Positions 25,413 to 34,340 of a stretch of DNA of 64,000 nt are shown in pieces. The stretch covers positions 236,361-300,360 of the forward strand of contig DIMW01000001.1 in NCBI GenBank assembly GCA_002425765.1. The letters run 5' to 3'. The notes under the pieces were generated by a model. That model ran no database searches. It was not told the DNA's origin and saw only the letters and a list, made by a program, of their open reading frames with translations. How positions within the stretch are numbered: position 1 is the stretch's first letter; every line of letters starts with the position of its first letter. The stretch is from Spirochaetaceae bacterium UBA5556 (GTDB taxonomy: Bacteria > Spirochaetota > Spirochaetia > Treponematales > Rectinemataceae). Both the position numbers and the translations under genes were made by a program.

Positions 25413-26519
25413 ATGCCATTGAATTGCGGAATAGTGGGGTTGCCCAATGTAGGGAAATCGACCATCTTTTCGGCCCTCACGGCGGCGAAGGCCGAAGTGG
25501 CGAATTATCCTTTTTGCACCATCGATCCGAATGTCGGCATTGTGCCGCTTCCGGACAGGCGCCTCGACCGCCTCTGCGAGATTTTTAAGCCCAAGAGGAG
25601 AGTGCCGGCCGTCGTCGAGTTCGTGGATATCGCGGGGCTTGTGAGGGGGGCGTCGAAGGGAGAAGGCCTCGGCAACCAGTTCCTTTCGCATATCCGCGAA
25701 GTGGGCATGATCGCGCACGTCGTACGCTGCTTCGACGACCCCGACGTCATCCACGTCGCGGGGAAGGTTGACCCCGCCGACGACATAGAGGTGATTCACA
25801 CCGAGCTCGCCCTCGCCGATCTGGACAGCCTCGACCGGCGGCTCGACAAGCTCGGCCGTCAGCTCAAAGTGCAGGACCCGAATCTCAAAAAAGACAGCGA
25901 AAAGGAAATGGCGGTGCTGCAGAAGATTCGGCCCGCGCTCGAGGAAGGTAGGCCGGCGTTTACGGTGGGCCTCGAGCCTGAAGAAAGTGAATTGGCGCGG
26001 CGCAGTTTCCTCATGACGCTCAAAAAAGAGCTTTTTGTGTGCAATGTCGATGAATCGGGAGTTCACGGCAATAAATATGTCGATATAGTAAAGTCAATTG
26101 CTGAAAAACAAGGTTCGGAGGCCGTCGTCATCTGCGGCAAGTTCGAGGCTGAGCTCGCCGATATCGAAGATGCAAGTGAACGGGCGGAATTTTTGCAGGG
26201 CATAGGACTCGACGAGCCCGGACTCGCCTCGCTCGCGCACGCGGCCTACAGGCTTCTTGGACTGCGCACTTTCTTTACTGCGGGCGAAGATGAGTGTCGC
26301 GCGTGGACAATTCGTGCAGGCGATAAGGCGCCGACGGCCGCCGGTGTCATCCACACCGATTTTGAAAAGGGCTTTATCAAGGCCGAAGTCTATCATTATG
26401 ATGACCTCCTCCAGTACGGCTCGGAGGCCGCTGTCCGCGCGGCAGGCAAAATGCGCCAGGAAGGACGCGAATATGTGGTCCATGAAGGCGATATCATGTT
26501 CTTCAAGTTCAATGTCTAA
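25413..26519 (+). CDS. ychF: Ribosome-associated Obg-like ATPase
   Basis: YchF binds ribosomes and prefers ATP to GTP. The 368-residue product has G1 GLPNVGKST (8-16), the NYPFCTIDPNVG switch, G3 DIAGLVRGASKGEGLGNQFL, the coiled-coil insert, a NVDE G4 motif and the C-terminal TGS domain with FFTAGEDECRAWTI and DFEKGFIKAEV. Length is typical (about 363-368). A TATACT box at 25361-25366 may be its -10, but the best -35 (TTGTCG, 25340) is only 15 bases away. Its last eight bases overlap the glycosylase start. Confidence 0.97.
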   Translation: MPLNCGIVGLPNVGKSTIFSALTAAKAEVANYPFCTIDPNVGIVPLPDRRLDRLCEIFKPKRRVPAVVEFVDIAGLVRGASKGEGLGNQFLSHIREVGMIAHVVRCFDDPDVIHVAGKVDPADDIEVIHTELALADLDSLDRRLDKLGRQLKVQDPNLKKDSEKEMAVLQKIRPALEEGRPAFTVGLEPEESELARRSFLMTLKKELFVCNVDESGVHGNKYVDIVKSIAEKQGSEAVVICGKFEAELADIEDASERAEFLQGIGLDEPGLASLAHAAYRLLGLRTFFTAGEDECRAWTIRAGDKAPTAAGVIHTDFEKGFIKAEVYHYDDLLQYGSEAAVRAAGKMRQEGREYVVHEGDIMFFKFNV

Positions 26520-27150
26520 CCTCGCTTCCGAAGAGGAAGGATTTCCTCCCGCAGGCGCGGCGGGCGGGCCAGCACGCTTCCTTGTGCTCGGGGCTTTCCC
26601 CTCGATACGTTCCCAGAGTAGGCAAGAATACTATGGTCACGAGCGCAATCACTTCTGGCCCATCCTGTTTTCGTTCGCCCAGGAGCGGGGACTTCTGCCA
26701 TTTCGGGCGGAACCCGGCCAATCGATGTGGCACGCGGGGGCTTCCCTCGCGGCCGTGAGCGCCTATGAAGAAAAAATCGGCATCGCGGCGCGTCTTCAGG
26801 TGATACTTTGGGACATGGTGAAGTCCTGTCGCCGGACGACGAGCGCAGATGATGCCCTGGAGATTGTCGCGCTCAACGACATCGCCGCTTTACTGCAGGT
26901 TCATCCGGAGATTGAGCGAATCGGACTCAATGGAACGCGGGCGTCAGAGCTTTTTCTCAAGCATGTCGTATATGGCTGCGATTTTCGCCAGGCAAGAGAG
27001 GCGCTCTCGGGCGTGGGCGGCCGCGTCGTGCTCGCCGTCGCGGGTAAAACGCGTGCGATTTACCGACTGCCCTCAACGAGCCCGGTGCCTACCCTCCATT
27101 ACAGGACCATCGAAGACAAATGGACTCTTTGGCAAAGATTTTTCTATTAG
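26512..27150 (+). CDS. DNA-deoxyinosine (hypoxanthine) glycosylase-like protein, uracil-DNA glycosylase superfamily
   Basis: The 212-residue product carries FLVLGAFPSIRSQSRQEYYGHERNHFW (split motif, about residues 20-47), which is the catalytic-loop pattern of the deoxyinosine glycosylase branch of the UDG superfamily. LQVILWDMVKSCRRTTSADD and IERIGLNGTRASELF follow in the expected order. It would excise deaminated adenine. The ATG at 26512 lies inside the end of ychF, so an eight-base overlap couples the genes. uvrA follows 84 bases later, giving a small repair cluster. The N-terminal 18 residues are low in similarity to anything I know and the true start could be slightly later. Confidence 0.85.
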   Translation: MSNLASEEEGFPPAGAAGGPARFLVLGAFPSIRSQSRQEYYGHERNHFWPILFSFAQERGLLPFRAEPGQSMWHAGASLAAVSAYEEKIGIAARLQVILWDMVKSCRRTTSADDALEIVALNDIAALLQVHPEIERIGLNGTRASELFLKHVVYGCDFRQAREALSGVGGRVVLAVAGKTRAIYRLPSTSPVPTLHYRTIEDKWTLWQRFFY

Positions 27151-27234
27151 TGCCGGCATTTCTCTATAAAATTGCTATACATCTGTCAAGCATACTTGCC
27201 CAGGCCCTTACGCTTGCGGTATGATTCCCGCGCA

Positions 27235-30057
27235 ATGGATAAGCTCATCATCAAAGGTGCCCGGGAACATAATCTGAAGAATATCGATCTTGAATTGCCC
27301 AGGAACAAGCTCATCGTCATCTCGGGGCTTTCGGGCTCGGGAAAGAGTTCTCTCGCGTTCGATACGATTTTTGCGGAGGGACAGCGGCGCTACGTGGAGT
27401 CGCTCTCGGCCTATGCCAGGCAGTTTCTCGGGCGCATGGACAAGCCCGACGTCGATTATATTGAAGGGCTTTCCCCCGCGATTTCGATCGAACAGAAGAC
27501 CACGACGCGCAATCCCCGATCCACCGTGGGAACCGTCACGGAGATTTACGATTATCTGCGCCTGTTGTTCGCGCGCATCGGAGTGCCGCACTGCCCGTCC
27601 TGCGGGCGCGAGATACGCGAACAGAGCGTCGACCAGATTCTCGATGTCATTTTGTCCTGGCCGAGCGGCACGAAACTACAGGTGCTCGCCCCCGTGATAA
27701 GGGCACAGAAGGGAGAGCACCGGAAGGTGCTCGAGGATGCCCTGAAGCAGGGTTTTCTGCGCGCGCGGGTCGATGGGGAATTCATCGAACTTGAGACGCC
27801 GCCCGCGCTTGAAAAACAGAAAAAGCACACCATCGAGCTTATCGTTGACCGCATCCGGCTCTCGGAGGAGAGCAGGCGCAGGGTCGCGGAGGCCGTCGAG
27901 GCCGCGCTCGGTATCGCTGACGGCATCGTGACGGTGATCCGGGAGACCGACGAACAGCAGAAAGAGGAATTTTTCAGCCAAAAAGGGGCCTGCCCGGTGT
28001 GCGGCATTTCTCTGCCGGAGATGGAGCCGAGGCTTTTTTCGTTCAATGCGCCGCAGGGGGCCTGTCCTGCGTGCGGCGGGCTAGGGATGAACATGGAGTT
28101 CGACCCGGACCTCATCATTCCCGATAGGAGTCTGTCATTCGACGAGGGCGGCTGCGTGCCCTACAACCCCCAGTCCGCCTGGAACCGCTCCCGCTTCGAG
28201 GCCCTGGCGCACCACTTTCACTTCAGTCTGGACACTCCGTTCGAAGAACTCCCCGAGAAGGTGATGCAGGCCATACTCTACGGCAGTGACGACGACATTC
28301 ACGTCCGCTACGACAACAGGGACAAAACGGGCCATTTCGAGTATCAGTCAAAATTTCCCGGAATTCTGGCGGATTTGCGCCGCCGCTATATGGAGTCGTC
28401 GAGCGACGAGATCAAGGACTGGCTCGAATCCTTCATGGTCGAAAAAGAGTGTGAAGTCTGCCACGGCAAGCGGCTTAGGCCTGAGGCGCTCGCCGTCACT
28501 GTCGGGGGAAGAAGCATCTACGAGCTCGCCTGTATGCCGGTCGGAGAATCGGTGAGGTTTTTCGAATCGCTCAGACTCTCCGAAACCGAAGCCCAGATCT
28601 CGAAGCTGATTCTGAAGGAAATCATCGCCCGCCTGGGATTTTTGCGCAATGTCGGCCTCGACTATCTGACGCTCGAACGCAAAGCCTCGACGCTTTCAGG
28701 CGGCGAGGCGCAGAGGATCCGGCTTGCCACGCAGATCGGAAGTTCGCTCGTCGGGGTGCTCTACATCCTCGACGAGCCCTCCATAGGCCTGCACCAGCGC
28801 GACAACCAGAGGCTCATCGATACGCTCACCTATCTCCGAGACCTCGGGAACACGCTGATCGTCGTCGAACACGACGAGCAGACGCTGCGCACCGCGGATT
28901 ACCTTGTCGACCTTGGACCAGGCGCGGGAGAGCATGGAGGGTATGTGGTAGCCCACGGCACCGTGCCGGAAGTGACCGCGAACTCTGAAAGCCTCACCGG
29001 GCAATACCTTGCCGGAACGCTCAAAATTGAAGTGCCCAAAGTCCGGCGCAAGGGGAACGGGGCCTTTGTTGCGCTGAAAGGTGCGCGTCAACACAACCTC
29101 AAGAATATCGATGTCAAAATTCCTCTTGGTAAATTCGTGTGCATCACGGGAGTGTCGGGGTCTGGCAAGAGCACGCTGTTGTCGGACGTGCTCTATCCGG
29201 CCATCTCCAATCGCATTATGCGCTCTTCGCTCCGTGAGGGCGAGTACGAAAAGATACTGGGCCTCGAACACATCGACAAGATCATCAACATCGACCAGAG
29301 CCCCATCGGCCGGACGCCACGCTCGAATCCCGCGACCTACGTGGGCGTCTTTACGCCTATCCGAGAGCTTTTCGCCAGCCTCCCCGAATCGAAGGCCCGG
29401 GGCTGGAAGCCAGGGCGCTTCAGCTTCAACGTCAAGGGCGGCCGCTGCGAGCACTGCCAGGGCGACGGCACGATCAAGATCGAGATGAATTTCCTCCCGG
29501 ACGTCTACATAACCTGCGAAGTCTGCCACGGCAAGCGTTTCAACGCCGATACGCTCGATGTGCGCTTCAAGGGCAAGAATATCGCCGAGGTGCTCAATAT
29601 GACCGTCGAGGAGGGAAGCGAGTTCTTCGCGCACATTCCGTCCATCGCGCACAAGCTTCGGACTATGCTCGATGTGGGCTTAGGCTACATTCGCCTCGGA
29701 CAGTCCGCGCTCACGCTCTCCGGAGGGGAGGCGCAGAGGGTCAAACTGTCGCTCGAACTCGCGCGGCGCGCTACGGGTCGCACGCTCTATTTCCTGGACG
29801 AACCCACGACGGGCCTGCATTTTGCCGATGTGCGCCAGCTCCTGGAGGTCATCCATCGCCTCGTCGACAGCGGCAACACCGTCGTGATGATCGAGCACAA
29901 CCTCGACATCATCAAGCAGGCCGATTGGGTTATCGACCTGGGGCCGGAAGGGGGGGATAGGGGTGGTATGATTGTGGCAGAGGGTACGCCGGAGGAAATA
30001 GCCGCCTGCAAGGACTCTTACACTGGTCAGTATTTGCGGCCGATGCTCCATATCTGA
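27235..30057 (+). CDS. uvrA: Excinuclease ABC subunit A
   Basis: UvrA finds DNA damage for nucleotide excision repair. The 940-residue product has two ABC ATPase halves: Walker A GLSGSGKSS near residue 31 with signature LSGGEAQRIRLATQ, and GVSGSGKST near 639 with LSGGEAQRVKLSLE. Zinc modules are present: CPSCG and CPVCG in the first half, CEHCQGDG and CEVCHGKRF in the second. Length is typical. The ATG at 27235 begins MDKLIIKGAREHNL, the usual start; the 21-codon upstream extension is not expected. The ribosome-binding site is weak. Confidence 0.98.
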   Translation: MDKLIIKGAREHNLKNIDLELPRNKLIVISGLSGSGKSSLAFDTIFAEGQRRYVESLSAYARQFLGRMDKPDVDYIEGLSPAISIEQKTTTRNPRSTVGTVTEIYDYLRLLFARIGVPHCPSCGREIREQSVDQILDVILSWPSGTKLQVLAPVIRAQKGEHRKVLEDALKQGFLRARVDGEFIELETPPALEKQKKHTIELIVDRIRLSEESRRRVAEAVEAALGIADGIVTVIRETDEQQKEEFFSQKGACPVCGISLPEMEPRLFSFNAPQGACPACGGLGMNMEFDPDLIIPDRSLSFDEGGCVPYNPQSAWNRSRFEALAHHFHFSLDTPFEELPEKVMQAILYGSDDDIHVRYDNRDKTGHFEYQSKFPGILADLRRRYMESSSDEIKDWLESFMVEKECEVCHGKRLRPEALAVTVGGRSIYELACMPVGESVRFFESLRLSETEAQISKLILKEIIARLGFLRNVGLDYLTLERKASTLSGGEAQRIRLATQIGSSLVGVLYILDEPSIGLHQRDNQRLIDTLTYLRDLGNTLIVVEHDEQTLRTADYLVDLGPGAGEHGGYVVAHGTVPEVTANSESLTGQYLAGTLKIEVPKVRRKGNGAFVALKGARQHNLKNIDVKIPLGKFVCITGVSGSGKSTLLSDVLYPAISNRIMRSSLREGEYEKILGLEHIDKIINIDQSPIGRTPRSNPATYVGVFTPIRELFASLPESKARGWKPGRFSFNVKGGRCEHCQGDGTIKIEMNFLPDVYITCEVCHGKRFNADTLDVRFKGKNIAEVLNMTVEEGSEFFAHIPSIAHKLRTMLDVGLGYIRLGQSALTLSGGEAQRVKLSLELARRATGRTLYFLDEPTTGLHFADVRQLLEVIHRLVDSGNTVVMIEHNLDIIKQADWVIDLGPEGGDRGGMIVAEGTPEEIAACKDSYTGQYLRPMLHI

Positions 30058-30112
30058 AATTTTTGAGGGGATTCTTGCCAATTCTTCACTCTTCCATATA
30101 CGATACTAAGCG

Positions 30113-33100
30113 ATGAGGCGCATACTCGGCATTCTGATGTTGCTCCATGTGCTCCTTGTGCCCGTATTAGCGCAAGAGGGTGCGGCCGGCTCGGCGAGCA
30201 TGTCGGCCGATGATCTGGCGAGCAAAACACTCCGCTTCAGGATCGCGTCTGCGACCTTCTATGAACTGCGCGATTTGGCCACAGAGTATGGACTGTCGGC
30301 CGAGGGCGGTGCAGAGGAACTGAGAACGCGCCTCTATGAACATTTCGGCTTTGATCCTGTCCCGAAAACCAGCGGCGATGTGTCCATGAGCATAGAGCAG
30401 GCGGCCAATGCGGAGTACTTCACGCTTGAGAACGGAACAAAGGAAATTCGTCTGCAGGGTCCCCTTGAGATCCGCTTCGTGGACTCACAGGGTACGGTGC
30501 ACAGAATTAAAGCCCAGTATGTTGTCTATAATAGAGATACAAAGGAAATCAAGGCCACTGGGGACGTGGAATATACTCGAGAGTCCGCATCGAAGACCGA
30601 TACGTATAAAGGCCAATCCATCGCCGTCAACCTCGACGATTATTCAGGCGTTTTTGTCGACGGTTCGTTCAATATGGAGCCGACCAGTACAGAGAGTCGC
30701 ACGTTGATCGTTCACTTTGGGTCTCTCATTTCACGATCGGAAGACATACTGACATTGGCCGATGGCTCTCTCACCGCGTGTGACGCGATCGATCCCCACT
30801 ATATTCTGAAGGCAAAAAAACTCTGGCTTTTTGGTTCCGGCGATTGGGCCGTCTCCAATGCGACACTCTATGTTGGGAAAATGCCCGTGATGTGGCTTCC
30901 CTTCTTCTATTATCCGTCGAAGGCCTCGATGTTTCATCCGGTGGTGGGGTATCGATCCCGCACCGGAGGCTTTGTCCAGACAACCACCTATCTTTCCGGA
31001 AAACAAGGCACTGATGTGCAGAAATCTTCTGCCCTGTCGATAACGCAGGGAAGTCTGGGGTCATTCGGCACGTATATTTCGAGGACCCAGCCCTCACAGG
31101 AAAACAGCGAACAGCCATCGATTGCGGTTTTGGCCGACATCTATTCATCATTGGGTATATTCGCGGGGTTCCGTGGAAAAGCGGCGGACAGCTCTCCCAT
31201 CAACCTTTCGTGGCTCCTCGGTGCCGGCGTGTCGCGTTCGATTTTTCTTGAATCGACAGGCTATTATTCGCCATTTGACGCTGCCGGGGATTATGCCTCG
31301 GTATGGAATCGATGGTATCTGGGATCGATCGACTTGCCAACAAGAATCGTGGCAGACCTCGAGGCCTCATCGAAGAAGAATGTTTCGGGACTTAAATGGC
31401 AGGTGAGTCTTCCCTTCTATTCGGATCCATTTATCGAGCAGGATTTTCTGGACCGCAGCGAATCCTACGATTTTTTCTCGATCATCGGAAGCAGTTCGAC
31501 ATCGGACGTAAGTCAGCGCTCATCTTTTACAGACAAGGCCAACCTCTCGTGGTCATGGCGTCCCGCCACTTCTTCAGTGAATGGTGTTTCGTTCTCGCTC
31601 AGCAATCTCTCTTCAACGCTGGACTGGAAAAGCAAATACGCCTCTACGAGCGGCATGACCAGCACAGGGCTGAGGCTTTTTGCTGTCGATCCCCAGAGAT
31701 ATTTTTTCTATCCCTACAACGCGCGCCCCCTCGACTCGAGTTTTTCTCTTTCAGGCACGATTTTCCAGGACAGGGTCGCCTCGCTCACTTGGAAAAACAC
31801 GAATACCGCCTACGTCGAGGATCGATTCTACAACGCGGCATGGACAAGCCCGGAGGATGTCGATTTTCAGAGCTGGTATTGGTTGCTCGGAGGGCGGAGT
31901 AGTGCCACCCTCGACTCCTCTTTTTCCGTCGACAGCGCCGGGCTGCTGTTCCAGGTATCCACGGGAGTACTGGGGCAGGCGCAATATCGTCCCCATCTCT
32001 ACGATGAACGAACCTCTCCGACGACGGTGCATCCCTTCAGGCTTGCCGATTATGCATACAACACCGCGTATTGGAACGCCGAGACGGATGTCTCATGGTC
32101 CCCGTTCAAGAATTCGGATATCTTTTCCGCTTCGAGTGTGAAGTATTCACTCGCGGGGAAAATCGCCAAGGTGGACTACACGGGGCTCGACGGGAGCGGC
32201 ACCGACGCAAATCCTGTCTATGACCTGTATTGGCTGTCGTGGGATACCGACATGATCACCGATCATTTCGTGCTTGCGGATTTGGCCGCGAAGCTTGGCT
32301 CTACTTCCGACCACTTGAGTTTCAAGGTCGCCCTGCCGCCCCTCCTTGAGAGCTATACGCTGAGGGCCTCGACGTCAGCGAGTATAGTGAGCTTCGGCGC
32401 GGCCTATGTCATCTCTCGCGCCAGCACAACGGCGGATCTGGAGTCGACATCATTGACAGGCAATGTGGCGCTAAAGCCCATGAAGAATCTCCGCTTTTCC
32501 ACAAGTGCATCCTGGGATTTTGACACTCAAACCCCATTGAGCCTCAGCGCGGATGTGACAGCATGGTCCTTCTATGCGCGTTTTCTTGCCCAAGAGGCGG
32601 ATGGGTACACTTTCGAGAGCGGCTCGTGGGTGCAGGACGGAACGCAGTATTTCAGGCCTTCCAGCTTATCTATGAGTTGGAAACCCGTGCTCCGTTTCAA
32701 TCCCAAGACGCCCTCGGCGGATAAAGTTGTATGGTATTTTGAGACGGATGAGGCATTTTCGCTGACCCAAAACCTTATAAAGTATACAAATTCGACGTTT
32801 AGTGCCGACTTTAGTTTTATTGTCAAGAATTCTGCGGGGCTTTCGCTCAGTTTTACGCTATCGTCGATAAATACATCGTTCTGGAGATATTATACCTCTC
32901 TTCTCCCCACCTCGGGAGACCTCGACCCCCAAGCCTATGCCCGGAATTTTTTTACGGACCTCTGGGATTCTCTGTCGATATGGGATACGAGCAGCCTCCA
33001 GAGCACTCTGTTCAAACTGCAAAAGCTGTCGCTGGAATTGTCCGTCGACGCCCACGACTGGCTGCTCTCGGCGAGCGTGGACGCGGGGCCGACTCTTGTC

Positions 33101-33223
33101 ACACCCGCTTCAGGGAGGCCATATTACGAGATGGATGTATCGTTTACTCTTGCGGTGACCTGGAAGGACATCTCCGCGATAAAGAGCTCTATTTCGTATT
33201 CGGACGGAGCTTTCAGTCAGTAG
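30113..33223 (+). CDS. lptD: LptD-like outer-membrane assembly protein with N-terminal helical extension
   Basis: The 1036-residue protein starts with a signal peptide cut at VLAQ (about 20). Residues about 35-75 (LRFRIASATFYELRDLATEYGLS onward) look like a SAP/HeH-type helix-extended-loop-helix, unusual for LptD. Next comes an OstA/LptA-like beta-jellyroll (about 95-200: IRLQGPLEIRF, VVYNRDTKEIKATGDV) and a long barrel whose entry has the LptD-like VMWLPFFYYPS. LptD inserts glycolipid into the outer leaflet; in spirochaetes its cargo is uncertain. It stands alone between uvrA and phoH. The last residue is glutamine rather than phenylalanine. Confidence 0.85.
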   Translation: MRRILGILMLLHVLLVPVLAQEGAAGSASMSADDLASKTLRFRIASATFYELRDLATEYGLSAEGGAEELRTRLYEHFGFDPVPKTSGDVSMSIEQAANAEYFTLENGTKEIRLQGPLEIRFVDSQGTVHRIKAQYVVYNRDTKEIKATGDVEYTRESASKTDTYKGQSIAVNLDDYSGVFVDGSFNMEPTSTESRTLIVHFGSLISRSEDILTLADGSLTACDAIDPHYILKAKKLWLFGSGDWAVSNATLYVGKMPVMWLPFFYYPSKASMFHPVVGYRSRTGGFVQTTTYLSGKQGTDVQKSSALSITQGSLGSFGTYISRTQPSQENSEQPSIAVLADIYSSLGIFAGFRGKAADSSPINLSWLLGAGVSRSIFLESTGYYSPFDAAGDYASVWNRWYLGSIDLPTRIVADLEASSKKNVSGLKWQVSLPFYSDPFIEQDFLDRSESYDFFSIIGSSSTSDVSQRSSFTDKANLSWSWRPATSSVNGVSFSLSNLSSTLDWKSKYASTSGMTSTGLRLFAVDPQRYFFYPYNARPLDSSFSLSGTIFQDRVASLTWKNTNTAYVEDRFYNAAWTSPEDVDFQSWYWLLGGRSSATLDSSFSVDSAGLLFQVSTGVLGQAQYRPHLYDERTSPTTVHPFRLADYAYNTAYWNAETDVSWSPFKNSDIFSASSVKYSLAGKIAKVDYTGLDGSGTDANPVYDLYWLSWDTDMITDHFVLADLAAKLGSTSDHLSFKVALPPLLESYTLRASTSASIVSFGAAYVISRASTTADLESTSLTGNVALKPMKNLRFSTSASWDFDTQTPLSLSADVTAWSFYARFLAQEADGYTFESGSWVQDGTQYFRPSSLSMSWKPVLRFNPKTPSADKVVWYFETDEAFSLTQNLIKYTNSTFSADFSFIVKNSAGLSLSFTLSSINTSFWRYYTSLLPTSGDLDPQAYARNFFTDLWDSLSIWDTSSLQSTLFKLQKLSLELSVDAHDWLLSASVDAGPTLVTPASGRPYYEMDVSFTLAVTWKDISAIKSSISYSDGAFSQ

Positions 33224-33347
33224 GCTGAGTCCGGTGCACTCATTCGTCGCGAGGAGTGCTCCGGACAGATGGGGAAAGGCTGGAAAGACATCGTATATCA
33301 TAGTATATTTAAGGTATAGAGGAATTATCTATACATTGGGAGTGCGA

Positions 33348-34340
33348 TTGAGTCCTTCTCATATTGTTCTTGAAGACACACAGTTACTCGCTGAACTTTG
33401 CGGGGCGAATGATTACAACCTCTCCGTGATCGGCAGCCTTTTAGGTGCCCGCGTCCTCACGAGAGGAAACGAGCTGTTTATCGAAAGTGAAGACAAAAAC
33501 GCCCTCGATCTTTTTCCACGCCTCGTCAGCGCCATCGGAACCTCGATAGAAGACGGGGTCCCCGCCACCCCGGAACTCATCATCGCACTGCATGGAGAAC
33601 TCACTCCCGAAGGCGGCAAGAATGGCCCCAAAGGCCCGGATAATGTTGTGGAAGAGGGCCAGAGCGAAGTCTCCAAATTTCTCGATACCTGTATTCAGAT
33701 CCCGAACGGCTTCGGCAAGGTGTTTCCGCGTTCCAGCGGGCAGAGCCTCTACCTTCAGGGCATCGCACGTCATGACCTCGTGTTTGCAATAGGCCCCGCC
33801 GGAACGGGCAAGACATATCTTGCGATGGCGTACGCGCTGCGCGAACTTCTCACGCGCGCGAGGCGGAAATTGGTTTTGACTCGTCCCGTCGTGGAGGCCG
33901 GCGAGAGTCTTGGCTATCTGCCGGGCGACTTGGAACAGAAGATAAATCCATACCTTCGGCCTCTCTATGATGCGATGGAGGCCCTGGTTCCTTATGAGAC
34001 CATCCATCGTCTGGAAGAGAGCAGGGCCATCGAAGTCGCGCCGCTCGCCTATATGCGAGGGCGGAGCCTCACAAACTGCGTCGTCATCCTGGATGAGGGG
34101 CAGAATACGACAAAAGAGCAGATGAAGATGTTCCTGACACGCCTTGGCGAACGCACAAAGGCGATCGTCACGGGAGACATCACTCAGATAGACCTCCCCA
34201 AGAAGACTGAATCGGGCCTTGTTCACGCAGTGACCCTGCTCGAGCATATCGATGAGGTTTTTGTGTCGAGGCTCGATGCCCGCGATGTGGTTCGCAGCTC
34301 TTTGGTGCGGAAGATCATAGAAGCGTATGAAAAAGAATAA
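33348..34340 (+). CDS. phoH: PhoH-family ATPase
   Basis: The product, about 330 residues, has an N-terminal KH-like region (LEDTQLLAELCGANDYNLSVIG) and a P-loop ATPase domain: GPAGTGKTYLAMA, LTRPVVEAGESLGYLPGD, VVILDEGQNTT and VTGDITQIDLP. PhoH proteins are linked to RNA processing with YbeY, whose gene is two downstream. No ATG lies near the conserved start. TTG at 33348 has GGGAG six bases upstream and begins LSPSHIVLED, so I chose it; in-frame GTG at 33342 and ATG at 33234 are alternatives. The 3' end overlaps pgpH by 14 bases. Confidence 0.93.
   Translation: MSPSHIVLEDTQLLAELCGANDYNLSVIGSLLGARVLTRGNELFIESEDKNALDLFPRLVSAIGTSIEDGVPATPELIIALHGELTPEGGKNGPKGPDNVVEEGQSEVSKFLDTCIQIPNGFGKVFPRSSGQSLYLQGIARHDLVFAIGPAGTGKTYLAMAYALRELLTRARRKLVLTRPVVEAGESLGYLPGDLEQKINPYLRPLYDAMEALVPYETIHRLEESRAIEVAPLAYMRGRSLTNCVVILDEGQNTTKEQMKMFLTRLGERTKAIVTGDITQIDLPKKTESGLVHAVTLLEHIDEVFVSRLDARDVVRSSLVRKIIEAYEKE

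Noticed and set aside
33234..33347. N-terminal extension of PhoH from the ATG at 33234
   Set aside because: The extra 38 residues begin 10 bases after the lptD stop with no ribosome-binding site and are not expected in the family; a TTG with GGGAG at 33348 fits better.
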